In this document: in pieces, positions 53,114-63,249 of the stretch
Position numbering within the stretch: position 1 is the first letter of the stretch
Layout of the letters: every line of letters begins with the position of its first letter
DNA from: Microbacterium limosum
Lineage (GTDB): Bacteria > Actinomycetota > Actinomycetes > Actinomycetales > Microbacteriaceae
Assembly (NCBI RefSeq): GCF_036324365.1
Contig: NZ_CP137080.1
Coordinates: forward strand, 1,488,001 to 1,552,000
DNA length: 64,000 bases
Direction of reading: 5' to 3'
Notes under the pieces: model-generated
Database searches by the model: none
Seen by the model: only the letters and a program-made list of their open reading frames with translations
What the model was told of the DNA's origin: nothing
Position numbers and translations under genes: made by a program

Positions 53114-53274
53114 GGGTTGCCTCTTTCCGGGGATGGGCGGGATGTCGTGAGCCTCCAGGGTATCGGGCCGCTCCCCCGCATTCCCGGGCTTGCGAGCGGG
53201 AGCGAAGCATGCCAGAGACTGCCCGAGGGCGCCACCGTGGGGCCGCGTGCTGCGTTGCAGGTAGCGTTGCCGTC

Positions 53275-53532
53275 ATGCGCAAGTACGTGTTCGGCACCGG
53301 CATCATCTCGGCCGTCACCGGCGGCATCACCCTGCTGCGGTCGGCGCGCGCGGGCACCTTCACCTGGCGGACGGCCCTTGCGTGGCTCAGCTGGGGCATC
53401 AGTCTGGCGCTCGCGATCGGATCGATCGTCGACACCAGGCGCGCGACCCGTGGTCGCCCCATACCCGACGATTCCCCCGTTCACGGCAAGGAGAAGAAGC
53501 TTCTCCGCGGCCGCGTGCAGGGTGAGCGCTGA
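53275..53532 (+). CDS. small membrane protein of unknown function
   Basis: 85 aa with two hydrophobic segments (about 5-22 and 32-50) and a basic C-terminal tail (KEKKLLRGR). ATG 53275 lies seven bases after TAGCGT, a TANNNT -10 box, so the mRNA is probably leaderless. No family recognised. Confidence 0.6.
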   Translation: MRKYVFGTGIISAVTGGITLLRSARAGTFTWRTALAWLSWGISLALAIGSIVDTRRATRGRPIPDDSPVHGKEKKLLRGRVQGER

Positions 53533-53647
53533 CGCAACGCCCCGCTTTCACCGGGTCAGTAGGGGGCCTCGCGCTCGCCTTCCCCCACGCCCGCGATCAT
53601 CGCGGAAGAGGCAGCCTGAATGCCGGCACCGCGGTATCGTGGACGAG

Positions 53648-54697
53648 ATGCGAGCGACGACGATTCATGCTGCCGGCGATATCCGACTCGAACAGGTGCC
53701 CGACCCCGTGCTCAGCACGGGACGCGACGCGATCGTCAGGGTCGTCGCCGCCTGCGTCTGCGGCTCGGACCTCTGGAGCTATCGCGGCGTGCGCGTGCCC
53801 AAGGCCGGCTCGCGCACCGGCCACGAATTCGTCGGGGTCGTGGAGTCGGTCGGCGACGACGTCGAGCGCGTCTCGGTCGGCGACTTCGTCATCGCGCCCT
53901 TCTACGACTGCGACATGACGTGCGTGAACTGCGCGAACGGCGTCTCGACCTCCTGCCTCGAGCTCTCATGGTGGGGTTCGCGCGACCACTTCGGCGGGTT
54001 CGCCGACGGCGGACAGGGCGAGTTCGTCCGCGTCCCCCACGCCGATGGCACGCTGGTGAAGACCCCTGAGTATCCGTCGGAAGACCTCATCCCGCACCTG
54101 CTGACGCTGTCGGACGTCTTCGGCACCGGTCACCATGCCGCGCTCTCGGGCGGGGTCGGCCCCGGCACCACGGTCGTCGTGATCGGCGACGGAGCCGTCG
54201 GGCTCTGCGCGGTGCTCGCCTCGAAAAGGCTCGGCGCAGAGCGCATCGTGCTGATGTCCCGGCACGAATCCCGCCAGGCGCTCGGGCGTGAATTCGGCGC
54301 GACCGAGGTCGTCGCCGAACGGGGCGAGGCGGGGGTGGACGCGGCGAAGGCGTTGTTCGACGGGATCGGACCCGACGCCGTTCTCGAGTGCGTCGGGACG
54401 AGCGCGAGCATGGAACAGGCCGTCGCGACCGTCCGGCCAGGCGGCACCGTCGGCTTCGTCGGTGTTCCCGCCGAGGGCAACTCCGTCCCCGTGCAGTCGC
54501 TCTTCGGGGCCAACGTCGCCCTGCGCGGTGGCGTGGCGCCCGTCCGCAACTACATCGAGGAACTGCTGCCGGATGTCTGGGGCGGGGTCGTTCAGCCGGG
54601 TCGTGTCTTCGACCTCACCCTACCCCTGGCCGATGTCGCCGAAGCCTACGCCGCGATGGACGAGCGCCGAGCGATCAAGGTGCTGCTGCAGCCCTGA
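53648..54697 (+). CDS. zinc-dependent alcohol dehydrogenase
   Basis: 349-aa medium-chain dehydrogenase. Catalytic zinc ligands CVCGSD and GHEF; structural zinc Cys in [16 protein letters not shown]; Rossmann loop [12 protein letters not shown] near 170. Resembles actinobacterial threonine-dehydrogenase-like proteins of unknown substrate. ATG 53648 follows TATCGT closely, again suggesting a leaderless mRNA. Confidence 0.92.
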   Translation: MRATTIHAAGDIRLEQVPDPVLSTGRDAIVRVVAACVCGSDLWSYRGVRVPKAGSRTGHEFVGVVESVGDDVERVSVGDFVIAPFYDCDMTCVNCANGVSTSCLELSWWGSRDHFGGFADGGQGEFVRVPHADGTLVKTPEYPSEDLIPHLLTLSDVFGTGHHAALSGGVGPGTTVVVIGDGAVGLCAVLASKRLGAERIVLMSRHESRQALGREFGATEVVAERGEAGVDAAKALFDGIGPDAVLECVGTSASMEQAVATVRPGGTVGFVGVPAEGNSVPVQSLFGANVALRGGVAPVRNYIEELLPDVWGGVVQPGRVFDLTLPLADVAEAYAAMDERRAIKVLLQP

Positions 54698-54733
54698 CGC
54701 CACGGCATCCGCTCGCCCGGCGTTCGGTCGATA

Positions 54734-55528
54734 TCAGTCGTCCCACCCGTTCTGGGGGGGGGTCGCGCACATGTCGCGGAAGACGTACTGCGACGGGAGC
54801 TTGCGCTCGTGACTCGACCAGTCGATCGGAGGCCGCCGGGCGTTCGGGGGCAGGTAGCCGAGGCGGTACACGGCCATCAGGTCGAGCGTGTCCGGCACCT
54901 CGAGCAGCCGCTCGATGCGCTCCCAGTTGCCCGGGACCTCCATAGGAAACGACACGAACTGGATTCCCATTCCGAGCTCGACGGTGGCGAGCCAGACGTT
55001 CTCCATCGCCGCACCCATGCTGAATATCGAGTAGAAGGACGACAGCTCGCCCGTGCGGTTCTCGGCCCGATCGAGCAGCACCGCCATGAGCAGGGATGAT
55101 CCCGCGACGAGCCTCCGGTTTTCCTCCCCCCAGGGTCTGCGGGACCCGCAACGCATTCATCATCTTCTGGCCCCGGCGAGTGAACACCTGGCTCGTGAAC
55201 GGCCGGAGGGGCGCGGGAAGGCGGTCGAAGAGCATCCCGTCGCGACGCCGCTGCATCTCGGCGGCGCTGAATCGGAAGTACCTCTTGTACCTCTCGAAGA
55301 AGTCCCGTTCGACATCGCCGTCGTCATGCTCTCGCCGCTGATCGCAGCGATCGCGTCGATGCTCCCGCGCTGCTCGATGAGCACGAATCGCCATGGTTGG
55401 CTGTTCAGCTGCGAGGGCGCACGCCCGGCGACCTCCATGAGCAGGCGCTGATGCTCCGCCGACACCGGATCCGGCAGGAACGGGCCGCTCGTCGTCTTCC
55501 GGCGACGCACCACATCGAGGAATTCCAT
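54734..55528 (-). pseudogene. nitroreductase family protein, two frameshifts
   Basis: Three frames make one nitroreductase-like protein. The first has [13 protein letters not shown] and [14 protein letters not shown] (FMN contacts), the second [13 protein letters not shown] and [17 protein letters not shown], the third [28 protein letters not shown] and the end. The breaks are near 55320 and in a run of six C (55126-55131). Removing one C joins the last two frames. Either a decayed gene or sequencing errors; the many intact motifs favour recent loss. Confidence 0.82.
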
Positions 55529-55530
55529 TC

Positions 55531-55893
55531 CTACCTCCGAGAAGCGATGATCGCTCCGACGAAGAGCGGCGCCGCCGCCAGGGCGGTCGCGCTGTGGCGC
55601 CAGGTGCGTGTGCCGACGAACGGGATGAGGGCCAGCACGGCCAGCGCCGCGGACAGCGGGGCGACGAGTCAGGGACGGCGGGCGACACCCGCCGTGGCCG
55701 CGGTCACGCTCGTGAGGGCGGCCGTCGCCGCGAACAGGGCATGGTGAACCCAGCGGATCTCGTGCGTGTCTATCAGCCGCGTCGCGACGCTCGTTCCGAG
55801 CGCGCAGTTCGCGATATAGCCGATGGATGCCGCGGCCAGCCATGCGCGAACACCCAGCGGGTCGGCTCGGGTCGGTTTCCGGGTGATCGCCAG
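55531..55893 (-). pseudogene. three-helix membrane protein with in-frame stop
   Basis: One continuous minus frame reads ADPLGVRAWLAAASIGYIAN, then WVHHALFAATAALTSV, then after a TGA reads [15 protein letters not shown] and [16 protein letters not shown] to TAG at 55531. The TGA would be CGA (Arg) after one transition. No good start codon was found; CTG 55893 is the earliest in-frame candidate. It lies three bases upstream of the nitroreductase remnant, so both may have decayed together. Confidence 0.55.
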
Positions 55894-55980
55894 GGGTTCG
55901 GGATTCTACCCGTCGGACATCTCGGGAATCAGCTCGCCCGTCGCGTTCACATGTCGCCCGATCCGGGTCGGAGAACGATG

Positions 55981-56022
55981 GAAGGCCCGGCCACTGATTC
56001 TGCTCAGTGATCCCGGGCCTTC
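55981..56022. terminator. hairpin between tRNA-Lys and the decayed genes
   Basis: GAAGGCCCGG (55981-55990) pairs with CCGGGCCTTC (56013-56022); an inner CACTGA/TCAGTG pair extends it. TTTT follows on the plus strand. It probably ends tRNA-Lys transcription. Confidence 0.6.
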
Positions 56023-56029
56023 CTTTTCG

Positions 56030-56102
56030 TGCACCCCCAGGGACTTGAACCCTGAACCCACTGATTAAGAGTCAGTTGCTCTGCCGATTGAGCTAGAGGT
56101 GC
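56030..56102 (-). tRNA. tRNA-Lys (anticodon CTT)
   Basis: Acceptor GCACCTC pairs with GGGGTGC (one T-G pair), discriminator A, no encoded CCA. Anticodon stem ACTGA/TCAGT holds loop CTCTTAA, anticodon CTT. T-arm GGTTCAAGTCC. Confidence 0.95.
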
Positions 56103-56194
56103 GAGTGGTGCGCCGCGCGCACCGAGGATCAACGTTATCACCCGCGACCGGCTCGCCGCCAATCGGGACGACCACCCGCGGGTATCCTGGGCGG

Positions 56195-57025
56195 GTGACC
56201 CTCCCCGCTTCCCCGACGGGCGCGCTGACGCCCCCTCGCGCCGACGACCTCGCGCTCGCGCTGCGCATGGCGGATGCCGCGGACGCGGTCTCCATGGCTC
56301 GGTTCGACGCCGACGACCTCACGGTCGAGACGAAGCCCGACGCGTCTCCCGTCACCGAGGCCGACCTCGCCACCGAGCGAGCGATCCGCGACATCCTCGC
56401 GGCAGAGCGTCCGCACGACGGCGTGTTCGGCGAGGAATTCGGCCGACAGGGCGACCAGGCGCGGCAGTGGATCATCGACCCCATCGACGGCACCGCCAAC
56501 TACCTGCGCGGCATCCCGATGTGGGGCACGCTGATCTGCCTCGCGGTGGAGGGCCGCCCCGTCGTCGGCGTCGTGAGCGTGCCGGGCATCTCCCGCCGAT
56601 GGTGGGCCGCCGAGGGTCTGGGTGCCTGGACCGTCGATGCGGGCGGCTCCCCCGCTCGCCTGCGCGTCTCGGGGATCGACCGTATCGAGGACGCGAGCGT
56701 GAGCTTCCAGAGCATTCGACAGTGGGATGACGCGGGCCACCTGCCCGCCCTCGTCGCGCTGTCGCGCCGCGTCTGGCGCGACCGCGGCTACGGCGACGTG
56801 TGGCCGTACATGCTCCTCGCGGAGGGCCGGCTCGAGTTCGTCGCGGAGTTCGACGTGAAGGAGTACGACATCGCCGCGGTCGTGCCGATCGTTACCGAGG
56901 CGGGCGGCCGATTCACGTCGTTCGAGGGCGACGAGACGCTGTCGGCGCGCTCCTCGCTCGCCACCAACGGGGTGCTGCACGAAAGCTTCCTCGCCTTCCT
57001 CCATTCCGACCACGTCCCCGTATGA
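56195..57025 (+). CDS. hisN: histidinol-phosphatase, inositol monophosphatase family
   Basis: 276-aa Mg-dependent phosphatase. GEEFGRQG, WIIDPIDGTANYLRG and the late EYDIAAVVPIVTEAGG are the IMPase metal motifs. Actinobacteria use this fold (HisN) for histidinol phosphate, and the YGDVWPYMLLAEGR block fits that group, though inositol phosphatase is possible. GTG 56195 follows TATCCT, so probably leaderless. Confidence 0.88.
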   Translation: MTLPASPTGALTPPRADDLALALRMADAADAVSMARFDADDLTVETKPDASPVTEADLATERAIRDILAAERPHDGVFGEEFGRQGDQARQWIIDPIDGTANYLRGIPMWGTLICLAVEGRPVVGVVSVPGISRRWWAAEGLGAWTVDAGGSPARLRVSGIDRIEDASVSFQSIRQWDDAGHLPALVALSRRVWRDRGYGDVWPYMLLAEGRLEFVAEFDVKEYDIAAVVPIVTEAGGRFTSFEGDETLSARSSLATNGVLHESFLAFLHSDHVPV

Positions 57026-57606
57026 GCCTCATGCCCCGTCGTCCCCTCCTGCCCGCGGTCGCCTTGGTCGGCTCCGTCCTGATCCTGGCCGGGTGCGCGG
57101 GCGAGCAGGCACCCTCGCTAGAGTCCGGTTCTCCTCCGACCCCGACGGCGCCGGTCGAGACGACGACCCCCACCCCGGAACCCGCGCCGACGGTCGACCC
57201 GGCGAGCGTGACGTGCGAGAACCTCATCCCCGCGTCGGTCGTCGAGGCGTTCGGGGAGTCGGGGTGGACCTACCAGGAAGACGTCTTCCGCGTCGGTGCG
57301 CAGGAGATCGAAGACGGCATCTGGTGCACGTGGGGAGACGCCCAGAGCCCAGCCTCCGACAACGTGCAGATCTACGGGTGGACACCGCTCGAGCCCGGAC
57401 TCGCCGCCGATGCGCAGGACGAGCTCGCCGACCAGGGTTGGGTGCGCGAGGATTCCACCGAGGGCGTGTACGTCACCGAGAATCCCGACACCCTCGTGTC
57501 GGCGGATGCCGAGGGCTACGGCATGACCTACCTCTTCGGCGACGGGTGGGTCACGGTGTCCCACGGCAAGTCGAGCCTGCTCGTCATCGAGCGCCCGGGA
57601 GTGTAG
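57022..57606 (+). CDS. lipoprotein of unknown function
   Basis: 194 aa. The N-terminus is a lipoprotein signal with lipobox ILAGC (Cys 25 from ATG 57022), then a Pro/Thr-rich linker to about 60, then an exported domain with two Cys (SVTCENL, IWCTWGD) likely forming a disulfide. Similar small secreted domains are common in Microbacteriaceae but lack a known role. ATGA overlap with hisN. Confidence 0.8.
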   Translation: MSLMPRRPLLPAVALVGSVLILAGCAGEQAPSLESGSPPTPTAPVETTTPTPEPAPTVDPASVTCENLIPASVVEAFGESGWTYQEDVFRVGAQEIEDGIWCTWGDAQSPASDNVQIYGWTPLEPGLAADAQDELADQGWVREDSTEGVYVTENPDTLVSADAEGYGMTYLFGDGWVTVSHGKSSLLVIERPGV

Positions 57607-57679
57607 GCGCCGACCGCCCTCACCCGTCTCCGGCGGGCGTGGCCTTGAACCGTTCAACGGCGAGCGGAGAGGCGGGCCC

Positions 57680-57979
57680 GTCATAAAGATCCCCACGGCC
57701 GCCCGGGTCGTCCAGTACGACCGCACCGGCGGCCCGGATGTGCTGCGGCTGCAGGAGCGGCCCCTGTCGCCGCCCGGGGCCGACCAGGCCGTTATCGAGG
57801 TCGTCACAGCCGGGATCAATCACATCGACGCCTTCATCCGCGAAGGACACGAGACGCAGTGGGACGACCCTTTTCCCCGCGGCGCCGGCAGCGACGCTGT
57901 TCGGGATGACGATCCCGCGGCCCGCCCCTTCGCCTGTCGCGAACCGTCGGGGCGGGGCCGCGTCGACGACGTTTCGTGA
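57680..57979 (+). pseudogene. quinone oxidoreductase N-terminal fragment
   Basis: About 80 residues look like the start of a zinc-independent MDR quinone oxidoreductase: AARVVQYDRTGGPDVLRLQE, then GINHIDAFIREG and FPRGAGSD. No usual start codon is present and the text loses similarity after residue 75, then stops. It ends 88 bases from the tmRNA 3' end, so it may be what remains after an integration or deletion at ssrA. Confidence 0.65.
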
Positions 57980-58003
57980 CAGGCGAGGAGGCGAAACGAC
58001 GAA

Positions 58004-58044
58004 GGCCCGGTCCCCGCGAGCGTCACGCGCGCGGGAACCGGGCC
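58004..58044 (-). terminator. ssrA terminator
   Basis: On the minus strand a long stem starting GGCCCGGT and closing ACCGGGCC, with a CCCGCG/CGCGGG inner part, is followed by TTCGTCGTTT. It is 24 bases past the tmRNA end. Confidence 0.7.
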
Positions 58045-58067
58045 CTGGTCGGTGCGAACCGCGGTCG

Positions 58068-58434
58068 TGGAGATGGGGGGAATCGAACCCCCGTCCATCG
58101 CTGTGTCTCTGGGGCTTCTCCGGGCGCAGTCTGTAAGAGCGTTCTGCTCGGCCCCGACCTTTGTCACAGACACCTAAGTCGACGGGCCCAGCCTGATAAG
58201 AGTCCCGCGCGACGCTCAGGCGTCGTCGCGCAGCAAGATCCCTAGATGACGCCAGGATCCGTGTCGGGATCACCCACGGTCTGACGGACTATCGGGCTCG
58301 CTTAAGCAGCGAGGGCGAAGTCAGTGCGCTTGGATTCGGCACTTATAGTTTTGCAGGGAGCGTTTACGAGATAACCCTGCATCCTCGGCCCGCTTCTCGC
58401 AGATTCGCAGGCGATGTCGAAACCGATCATCCCC
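58068..58434 (-). ncRNA. ssrA: transfer-messenger RNA (tmRNA)
   Basis: The 5' GGGGATG pairs with 3' CATCTCC (one G-T), discriminator A, CCA not encoded. The 3' T-arm has GGTTCGATTCC, the 5' side GGTTTCGACA. The tag frame at 58340-58302 (minus) encodes AESKRTDFALAA then TAA, matching actinobacterial degradation tags ending ALAA. It rescues stalled ribosomes together with SmpB, encoded about 1 kb upstream. Confidence 0.95.
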
Positions 58435-58597
58435 GTGAACCTTCGTCGAAGGAACCGCTGTTCGCACGCTGTGGAGTTGTGTGCCGGGCGGATGCCGCCC
58501 GAGCCCTTCAGCATACAACGATAGCGAACGCCCGACCATTCCCGAGCCGCGAGGACGCGTCGTCCGCCCGGGTTTCGCCGGGCGTAGGCTCGGCCGC

Positions 58598-59266
58598 ATG
58601 AGCGAGGTCATCATCACCGTCCGCGGCGAGCACGAGGCGCGTGTCTCCCCCGAGCGTGCAACGGCTCACCTGAGCGTGCGGTGCGACGGACCGGCCCGCG
58701 GCCCCGTCATCGAGAAGATCGCGGCGCTCACCGCGCCGCTGCGCGAGGAGCTCGACGCGCGTCGCGCCGACGGCGACGTGACGGAATGGTCGAGCCAGCG
58801 CGCAGCCGTCTGGTCGGAACGCCCGTGGAACGCCGAGGGCCGCCAGCTCACGCCCGTCTACCACGCATCCGTCGACCTCCAGGCGACGTTCGCCGACTTC
58901 GCGGCACTGTCGTGGTGGGTCTCCGCCGCGTCCGAACGGGAGGGCGTGCAGATCGGCGGCATCACATGGGAGCTGACCCCCGAGACGCGTCGCGCGGTCG
59001 AGGCGGATGCCGCGGCCCAGGCCGTGCGAGAGGCGCTCGCTCGCGCGACCGCGTATGCCGCCGCGATCGACCGCGGCTCCGTCACACCCCTCGAGATCGC
59101 CGATCAGGGGCTGCTCCTCACGAGGGGCGATCGACCGGAGCGCGCCGAGCCCCGCGCCCTGCGTGCGATGGCGACGTCCGCCGACGGCGGCGGACCTTCG
59201 GTGCAGTTCGAGCCGCAGCCGATCGTCGTGACCGCGAGCGTCGAGGGCCGGTTCTCGGCGCGCTGA
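58598..59266 (+). CDS. SIMPL-domain protein (DUF541)
   Basis: 222 aa. VIITVRGEHEARVSPERATAH at the start and SVDLQATFADF, then VREALARATAYAAAI near 150 and PIVVTASVEGRF at the end, fit the SIMPL/DUF541 fold. No signal peptide, so this one appears cytoplasmic. Function of this class in actinobacteria is unknown. ATG 58598 follows TAGGCT closely, suggesting a leaderless mRNA. Confidence 0.8.
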   Translation: MSEVIITVRGEHEARVSPERATAHLSVRCDGPARGPVIEKIAALTAPLREELDARRADGDVTEWSSQRAAVWSERPWNAEGRQLTPVYHASVDLQATFADFAALSWWVSAASEREGVQIGGITWELTPETRRAVEADAAAQAVREALARATAYAAAIDRGSVTPLEIADQGLLLTRGDRPERAEPRALRAMATSADGGGPSVQFEPQPIVVTASVEGRFSAR

Positions 59267-59361
59267 CGGGCCGCCGGCATGCGCTGACTCGTCACCGGCG
59301 CCTGGTCACGCGCGAACCTTCGGTCGCGCAGTCGTCAGGGTGAGGAGGGAGTCCGCGCCCG

Positions 59362-59853
59362 TCACTCCCCGAGGCGGTTGCGCGTGCGCATGGCGCGCTC
59401 GGCCTCGCGCTTGTCCTCGCGTTCGCGGATCGTCTGGCGCTTCTCGAACTCCCGCTTGCCCTTGGCGATGGCGATCTCGACCTTCGCGCGGCCGTCGGAG
59501 AAGTAGAGCTTCAGCGGCACGAGGGTGTATCCGCCCGCCGAGACGGCGTGGGAGAGCTTGATGATCTCCTCCTTGTGGAGGAGAAGCTTGCGCGTGCGCT
59601 TCGTCGCGTGGTTGGTCCAGTGGCCCTGCGAATACTCCGGGATGTGCACGGCGTCCAGGAAGGCCTCGCCGCCGTCGATGTATGCGTACCCGTCGGTGAG
59701 GTTCGCACGACCCTGCCGCAACGACTTGACCTCGGTGCCCGTGAGCACGAGGCCCGCCTCGTACGTCTTCTCGATCGCGTAGTCGTGGCGGGCACGACGA
59801 TTGGTCGCGACGACCTTCTCCCCGCGTTCCTTCACCATGACGACCTCCGGCAT
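59362..59853 (-). CDS. smpB: tmRNA-binding protein SmpB
   Basis: 163 aa; binds tmRNA and brings it to stalled ribosomes. [30 protein letters not shown] and the basic C-terminal tail (RTRNRLGE) are typical. ATG 59853 may be a few codons too long, since a second Met is at residue 6. Stands in the order prfB-ftsE-ftsX-smpB-ssrA that is conserved in actinobacteria. Confidence 0.96.
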   Translation of the reverse strand: MPEVVMVKERGEKVVATNRRARHDYAIEKTYEAGLVLTGTEVKSLRQGRANLTDGYAYIDGGEAFLDAVHIPEYSQGHWTNHATKRTRKLLLHKEEIIKLSHAVSAGGYTLVPLKLYFSDGRAKVEIAIAKGKREFEKRQTIREREDKREAERAMRTRNRLGE

Positions 59854-59907
59854 CTGCGCCGCGCGGACGCACGGCAGCCTCTCAGTCTAGCGGTTGCGCA
59901 CCTCGGG

Positions 59908-60822
59908 TCAGGCCCGGAGCCAACGCCGGATGGCGAAGCCGGCCGACAGTGCCGCGAGGAATACGCCGACGACGACCATCACCGGGATGACGACGAACAG
60001 CTCCTCCGCGCCCACCCACGTCGTGATGAACGCGACTCGCTCGCGGAGATATCCCTCCACCCCGAAGCGCAGCCCCGCCCAGACGGCGAGGGCGGCAAGA
60101 CCCGAGCCGAGCAGCGCCGCCAGCACGCCCTCGAGGATGAACGGCGTCTGGATGAATCGGTTGGATGCCCCGACCAGCCGCATGATGCCGAGTTCTCGCC
60201 GGCGGGCGTACGCCGAAAGGCGGATGGTCGTCGCGATCAGCAGGACGGCCGCGATCAGCATGAGACCGGCGATGCCGACGGCGATGTACGTCGCCACCGT
60301 CAGGGCCTGGAACAGCGGATCCAGGTACTGCAGCTGATCGGCGACGTCCTCGACGCCCGCTGTGCCGCTGAACGCCTCGATGATCACGTCGGACTGCGTC
60401 TGGTCGACGAGGTTGATCCAGAACGTCTCGTTCATCTGCTCGGGCGCGATGACGCTCGCGTAGTCCTCGCCCATCTGCTCGATGAGGTTGGCGTAGGCCT
60501 CGTCGCGGGTCTCGAAGCGGTACTCCTGCACGAGCGGTCCCAGCGTGTCGGAGTCGAGGGACGCCTGCACCTGTGCGATCTGCTCGGGCGTGGCCGCGCC
60601 GTCGACGCACGTCGCGCTCACCGAGATCGGCGTGCACATGTAGACCGCGACCTGGGCCCGGTCGACCCAGAAGTCCTGCATCTTCGCGATCTGCATCTGC
60701 ATGAGGATCGCGGCGCCGACGAACGTGAGCGACACGAAGGTCACGAGCACGACGGAGATGACCATCGAAGCGTTGCGCCGCAGGCCGCTGAACGCCTCGG
60801 CGAGTATCAGTTGCCACCTCAC
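59908..60822 (-). CDS. ftsX: cell division ABC permease FtsX
   Basis: 304 aa with four membrane helices (about 24-45, 170-200, 220-245, 265-290) and a large extracytoplasmic loop between helices 1 and 2 that should recruit peptidoglycan hydrolases (RipC-like in actinobacteria). The loop has two Cys (YMCTPIS, SATCVDG) that may form a disulfide. ATG overlaps the ftsE stop. Confidence 0.95.
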   Translation of the reverse strand: MRWQLILAEAFSGLRRNASMVISVVLVTFVSLTFVGAAILMQMQIAKMQDFWVDRAQVAVYMCTPISVSATCVDGAATPEQIAQVQASLDSDTLGPLVQEYRFETRDEAYANLIEQMGEDYASVIAPEQMNETFWINLVDQTQSDVIIEAFSGTAGVEDVADQLQYLDPLFQALTVATYIAVGIAGLMLIAAVLLIATTIRLSAYARRRELGIMRLVGASNRFIQTPFILEGVLAALLGSGLAALAVWAGLRFGVEGYLRERVAFITTWVGAEELFVVIPVMVVVGVFLAALSAGFAIRRWLRA

Positions 60823-62048
60823 GACGTGGGACCCACCCTGTCGTCCTCGTCGCCTTCGCCGAGGCCCAGGCGGTCGGCGACGCCGACCTCGGGCAGCTCG
60901 GGCAGCTCGATCTCGATGGGTCCGGTCAGGTGCACGCGCGGCGCAGCTCCGGTGTCGTGGGGCGGCGGCGGCATGGGCGGCGAGGGCGCCTCCTCCTCGA
61001 CATGGACGATGGGGTCGAAGGGCGGCGGGCTCACGGCGGCGGCGGCCTGACCCGCGACGGCCGAGAGCGCGGCGTTGGCAACGGCCAGCGCGTCCGCGTC
61101 GGGGATGGCCTCCCCCGCGGGGGCAGCATCCGCTCCGGCGAGGTGCTCGTCGCCGTCGGAGTGGGATGCCGCGTCGGCGCGGTTCTCGGAGGCCTGTGCC
61201 GCCGCGGGTTCCGGTTCGACGTCGGGGGCGAAGACGGGGACGTCGCCCGTCGGGAGCGCCGCGTCGCCCGCGGCGACGCGCTCCTGCAGCTCGAGAACGG
61301 CAGTGAGGGCGGCGATGGCGTCCGCGCCCTTCTCCTTGGCAGGGGCGAGGCTCGGCAGCTGCGATGTGTCGCCGTACCCTCCGTGCACCTCGTCGCGCAC
61401 GATCTCACCGTGCGCGAGCTCGATGACGCGTCGGCGCATCTGGTCGACGAAGCCCGCCTCGTGGGTCGCCATGAGCACGGTCGTGCCGTTCGCGTTGATG
61501 CGGGCGAGGAGCTGCATGATGCCGATCGACGTGGCGGGGTCGAGGTTTCCCGTCGGTTCGTCGGCCAGGAGCACCTGCGGGCGGTTGACGAGCGCGCGCG
61601 CGATCGCGACGCGCTGCTGCTCGCCGCCCGAGAGCTCGTGCGGCATCCGCTTCTCCTTGCCCGCGAGCCCGACGAGCTCGAGCACCTCGGGCACCGCCTG
61701 CTGGATGAACCCGCGCGAGGCTCCCGTGACCTGGAGGGTGAACGCGACGTTCTGGAACACCGTCTTGGAGGTGAGGAGGCGGAAGTCCTGGAAGACCGCG
61801 CCGACGTGCCGGCGGAAGTACGGGACTTTGCGGTTGGAGAGCGTCGTGAGGTCGCGGCCCAGCACGACGACACTGCCCGTCGTGGGCATGTCCTCGCGGA
61901 GGATCAGGCGCAGGCACGTCGACTTGCCCGAGCCCGAGGGGCCGACGAGGAAGACGAACTCGCCGCGGGCGACTTCGAAGTCGACGCCCGAGAGACCCGG
62001 CTTCTGCGAGCCGCGGTAGGTCTTGGTGACGTGTTCGAACCTGATCAT
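60819..62048 (-). CDS. ftsE: cell division ABC ATPase FtsE with long C-terminal extension
   Basis: 409 aa from ATG 62048. The first 225 residues are ordinary FtsE: Walker A GPSGSGKS 36-43, signature ELSGGEQQR about 138-146, Walker [12 protein letters not shown] 160-170, switch H196. A further 185 residues, rich in Ala, Pro and Glu ([15 protein letters not shown], then [13 protein letters not shown]), have no known fold; usual FtsE is about 229 aa. It may be an interaction tail for divisome proteins. ATG 62054 is also in frame. Confidence 0.93.
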   Translation of the reverse strand: MIRFEHVTKTYRGSQKPGLSGVDFEVARGEFVFLVGPSGSGKSTCLRLILREDMPTTGSVVVLGRDLTTLSNRKVPYFRRHVGAVFQDFRLLTSKTVFQNVAFTLQVTGASRGFIQQAVPEVLELVGLAGKEKRMPHELSGGEQQRVAIARALVNRPQVLLADEPTGNLDPATSIGIMQLLARINANGTTVLMATHEAGFVDQMRRRVIELAHGEIVRDEVHGGYGDTSQLPSLAPAKEKGADAIAALTAVLELQERVAAGDAALPTGDVPVFAPDVEPEPAAAQASENRADAASHSDGDEHLAGADAAPAGEAIPDADALAVANAALSAVAGQAAAAVSPPPFDPIVHVEEEAPSPPMPPPPHDTGAAPRVHLTGPIEIELPELPEVGVADRLGLGEGDEDDRVGPTS

Positions 62049-62114
62049 GGCCATCCGAGCCTAAGCGTGTCGCGGGGGATGCCCCTCAGCGACACCCGGC
62101 TGGCGGCATCCGGA

Positions 62115-63224
62115 TCAGTCGTCGTCCTTGCGCTTGCGCCAGCGGATGCCCGCGGCGATGAAGCCGTCGAGGTCGCCGTCGAACACGACGGCGGGGTTGC
62201 CGACCTCGTGTCCCGTGCGCAGGTCCTTCACGAGCTGCTGGCCGTAGAGGAAGTACGAGCGCATCTGGTCGCCCCAGCTGGCCGTGATGACGCCCGCGAG
62301 CTCCTTCTTCTTCGCCGCCTCCTCCTCGCGCTTGAGCAGCAGGAGCCGGGTCTGCAGCACGCGCATGGCGGCGGCGCGGTTCTGGATCTGCGACTTCTCG
62401 TTCTGCATCGAGACCACGATTCCCGTGGGGAGGTGGGTCAGGCGCACGGCGGAGTCGGTCGTGTTGACCGACTGTCCGCCGGGGCCCGACGAGCGGAAGA
62501 CGTCGACGCGGATGTCGCCCTCGGGGATGTCGACCTCGACGGCCTCCTCCATGACGGGGATCACCTCGACGGCGGCGAAGGACGTCTGGCGCTTGTCGGC
62601 CGAGCCGAATGGGCTGATGCGAGCCAGTCGGTGGGTGCCGGCCTCGACCGAGAGCGTTCCGTAGGCGTAGGGGGCATCGACCTCGAACGTGGCCGACTTG
62701 ATGCCCGCGCCCTCGGCGTAGGAGGTGTCCATGACCTTGACGGGATACTTGTGGCGCTCGGCCCAGCGCAGATACATGCGCATGAGCATCTCGGCGAAGT
62801 CGGTCGCGTCGTCGCCGCCGGCGCCCGAGCGGATCGTCACGACGGCCGAGCGGGAGTCGTACTCGCCGTCGAGCAGGGTCTGCACCTCGAGCTGGCCGAT
62901 CGCCTCGCCGAGGGCGGCGAGCTCGCGGCGCGCCTCGTCGGCTGACTCCTCGTCCTCCATCTCGCGAGCGAGCTCGACGAGCACCTCGAGGTCGTCGAGG
63001 CGACGCTCGATGGCGTCGACGCGCGCGAGGTCGGATTGGCTGTGGCTCAGCGCGCTCGTCACCTTCTGGGCGGCCTCGGGGTCGTCCCACAGGTCGGGAG
63101 CCCCCGCCTGCTCGCTCAGGCGAGCGATGTCGGCACGCAGGCCGTCGACGTCGACGACGGCGCGGATGTCGGAGAAGGTGGAGCGCAGCGCCTGGATGTC
63201 GGCGGACAGATCGAGTTCGAGCAT
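62115..63224 (-). CDS. prfB: peptide chain release factor 2
   Basis: 369 aa, releases at UGA and UAA. SPF anticodon tripeptide in RISPFGSAD and GGQ in [10 protein letters not shown]. The gene reads in one frame from ATG 63224, so it lacks the programmed +1 frameshift found in many bacterial prfB genes. Frame is open further upstream but without a start signal. Confidence 0.97.
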   Translation of the reverse strand: MLELDLSADIQALRSTFSDIRAVVDVDGLRADIARLSEQAGAPDLWDDPEAAQKVTSALSHSQSDLARVDAIERRLDDLEVLVELAREMEDEESADEARRELAALGEAIGQLEVQTLLDGEYDSRSAVVTIRSGAGGDDATDFAEMLMRMYLRWAERHKYPVKVMDTSYAEGAGIKSATFEVDAPYAYGTLSVEAGTHRLARISPFGSADKRQTSFAAVEVIPVMEEAVEVDIPEGDIRVDVFRSSGPGGQSVNTTDSAVRLTHLPTGIVVSMQNEKSQIQNRAAAMRVLQTRLLLLKREEEAAKKKELAGVITASWGDQMRSYFLYGQQLVKDLRTGHEVGNPAVVFDGDLDGFIAAGIRWRKRKDDD

Positions 63225-63249
63225 GACAGTCCAGACTAACGTGGATACG

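Noticed and set aside
51143..53647. N-terminal 800 codons in frame with the alcohol dehydrogenase gene
   Set aside because: This upstream part is antisense to otsA/otsB. The dehydrogenase family start fits ATG 53648 and a TANNNT box sits just before it.
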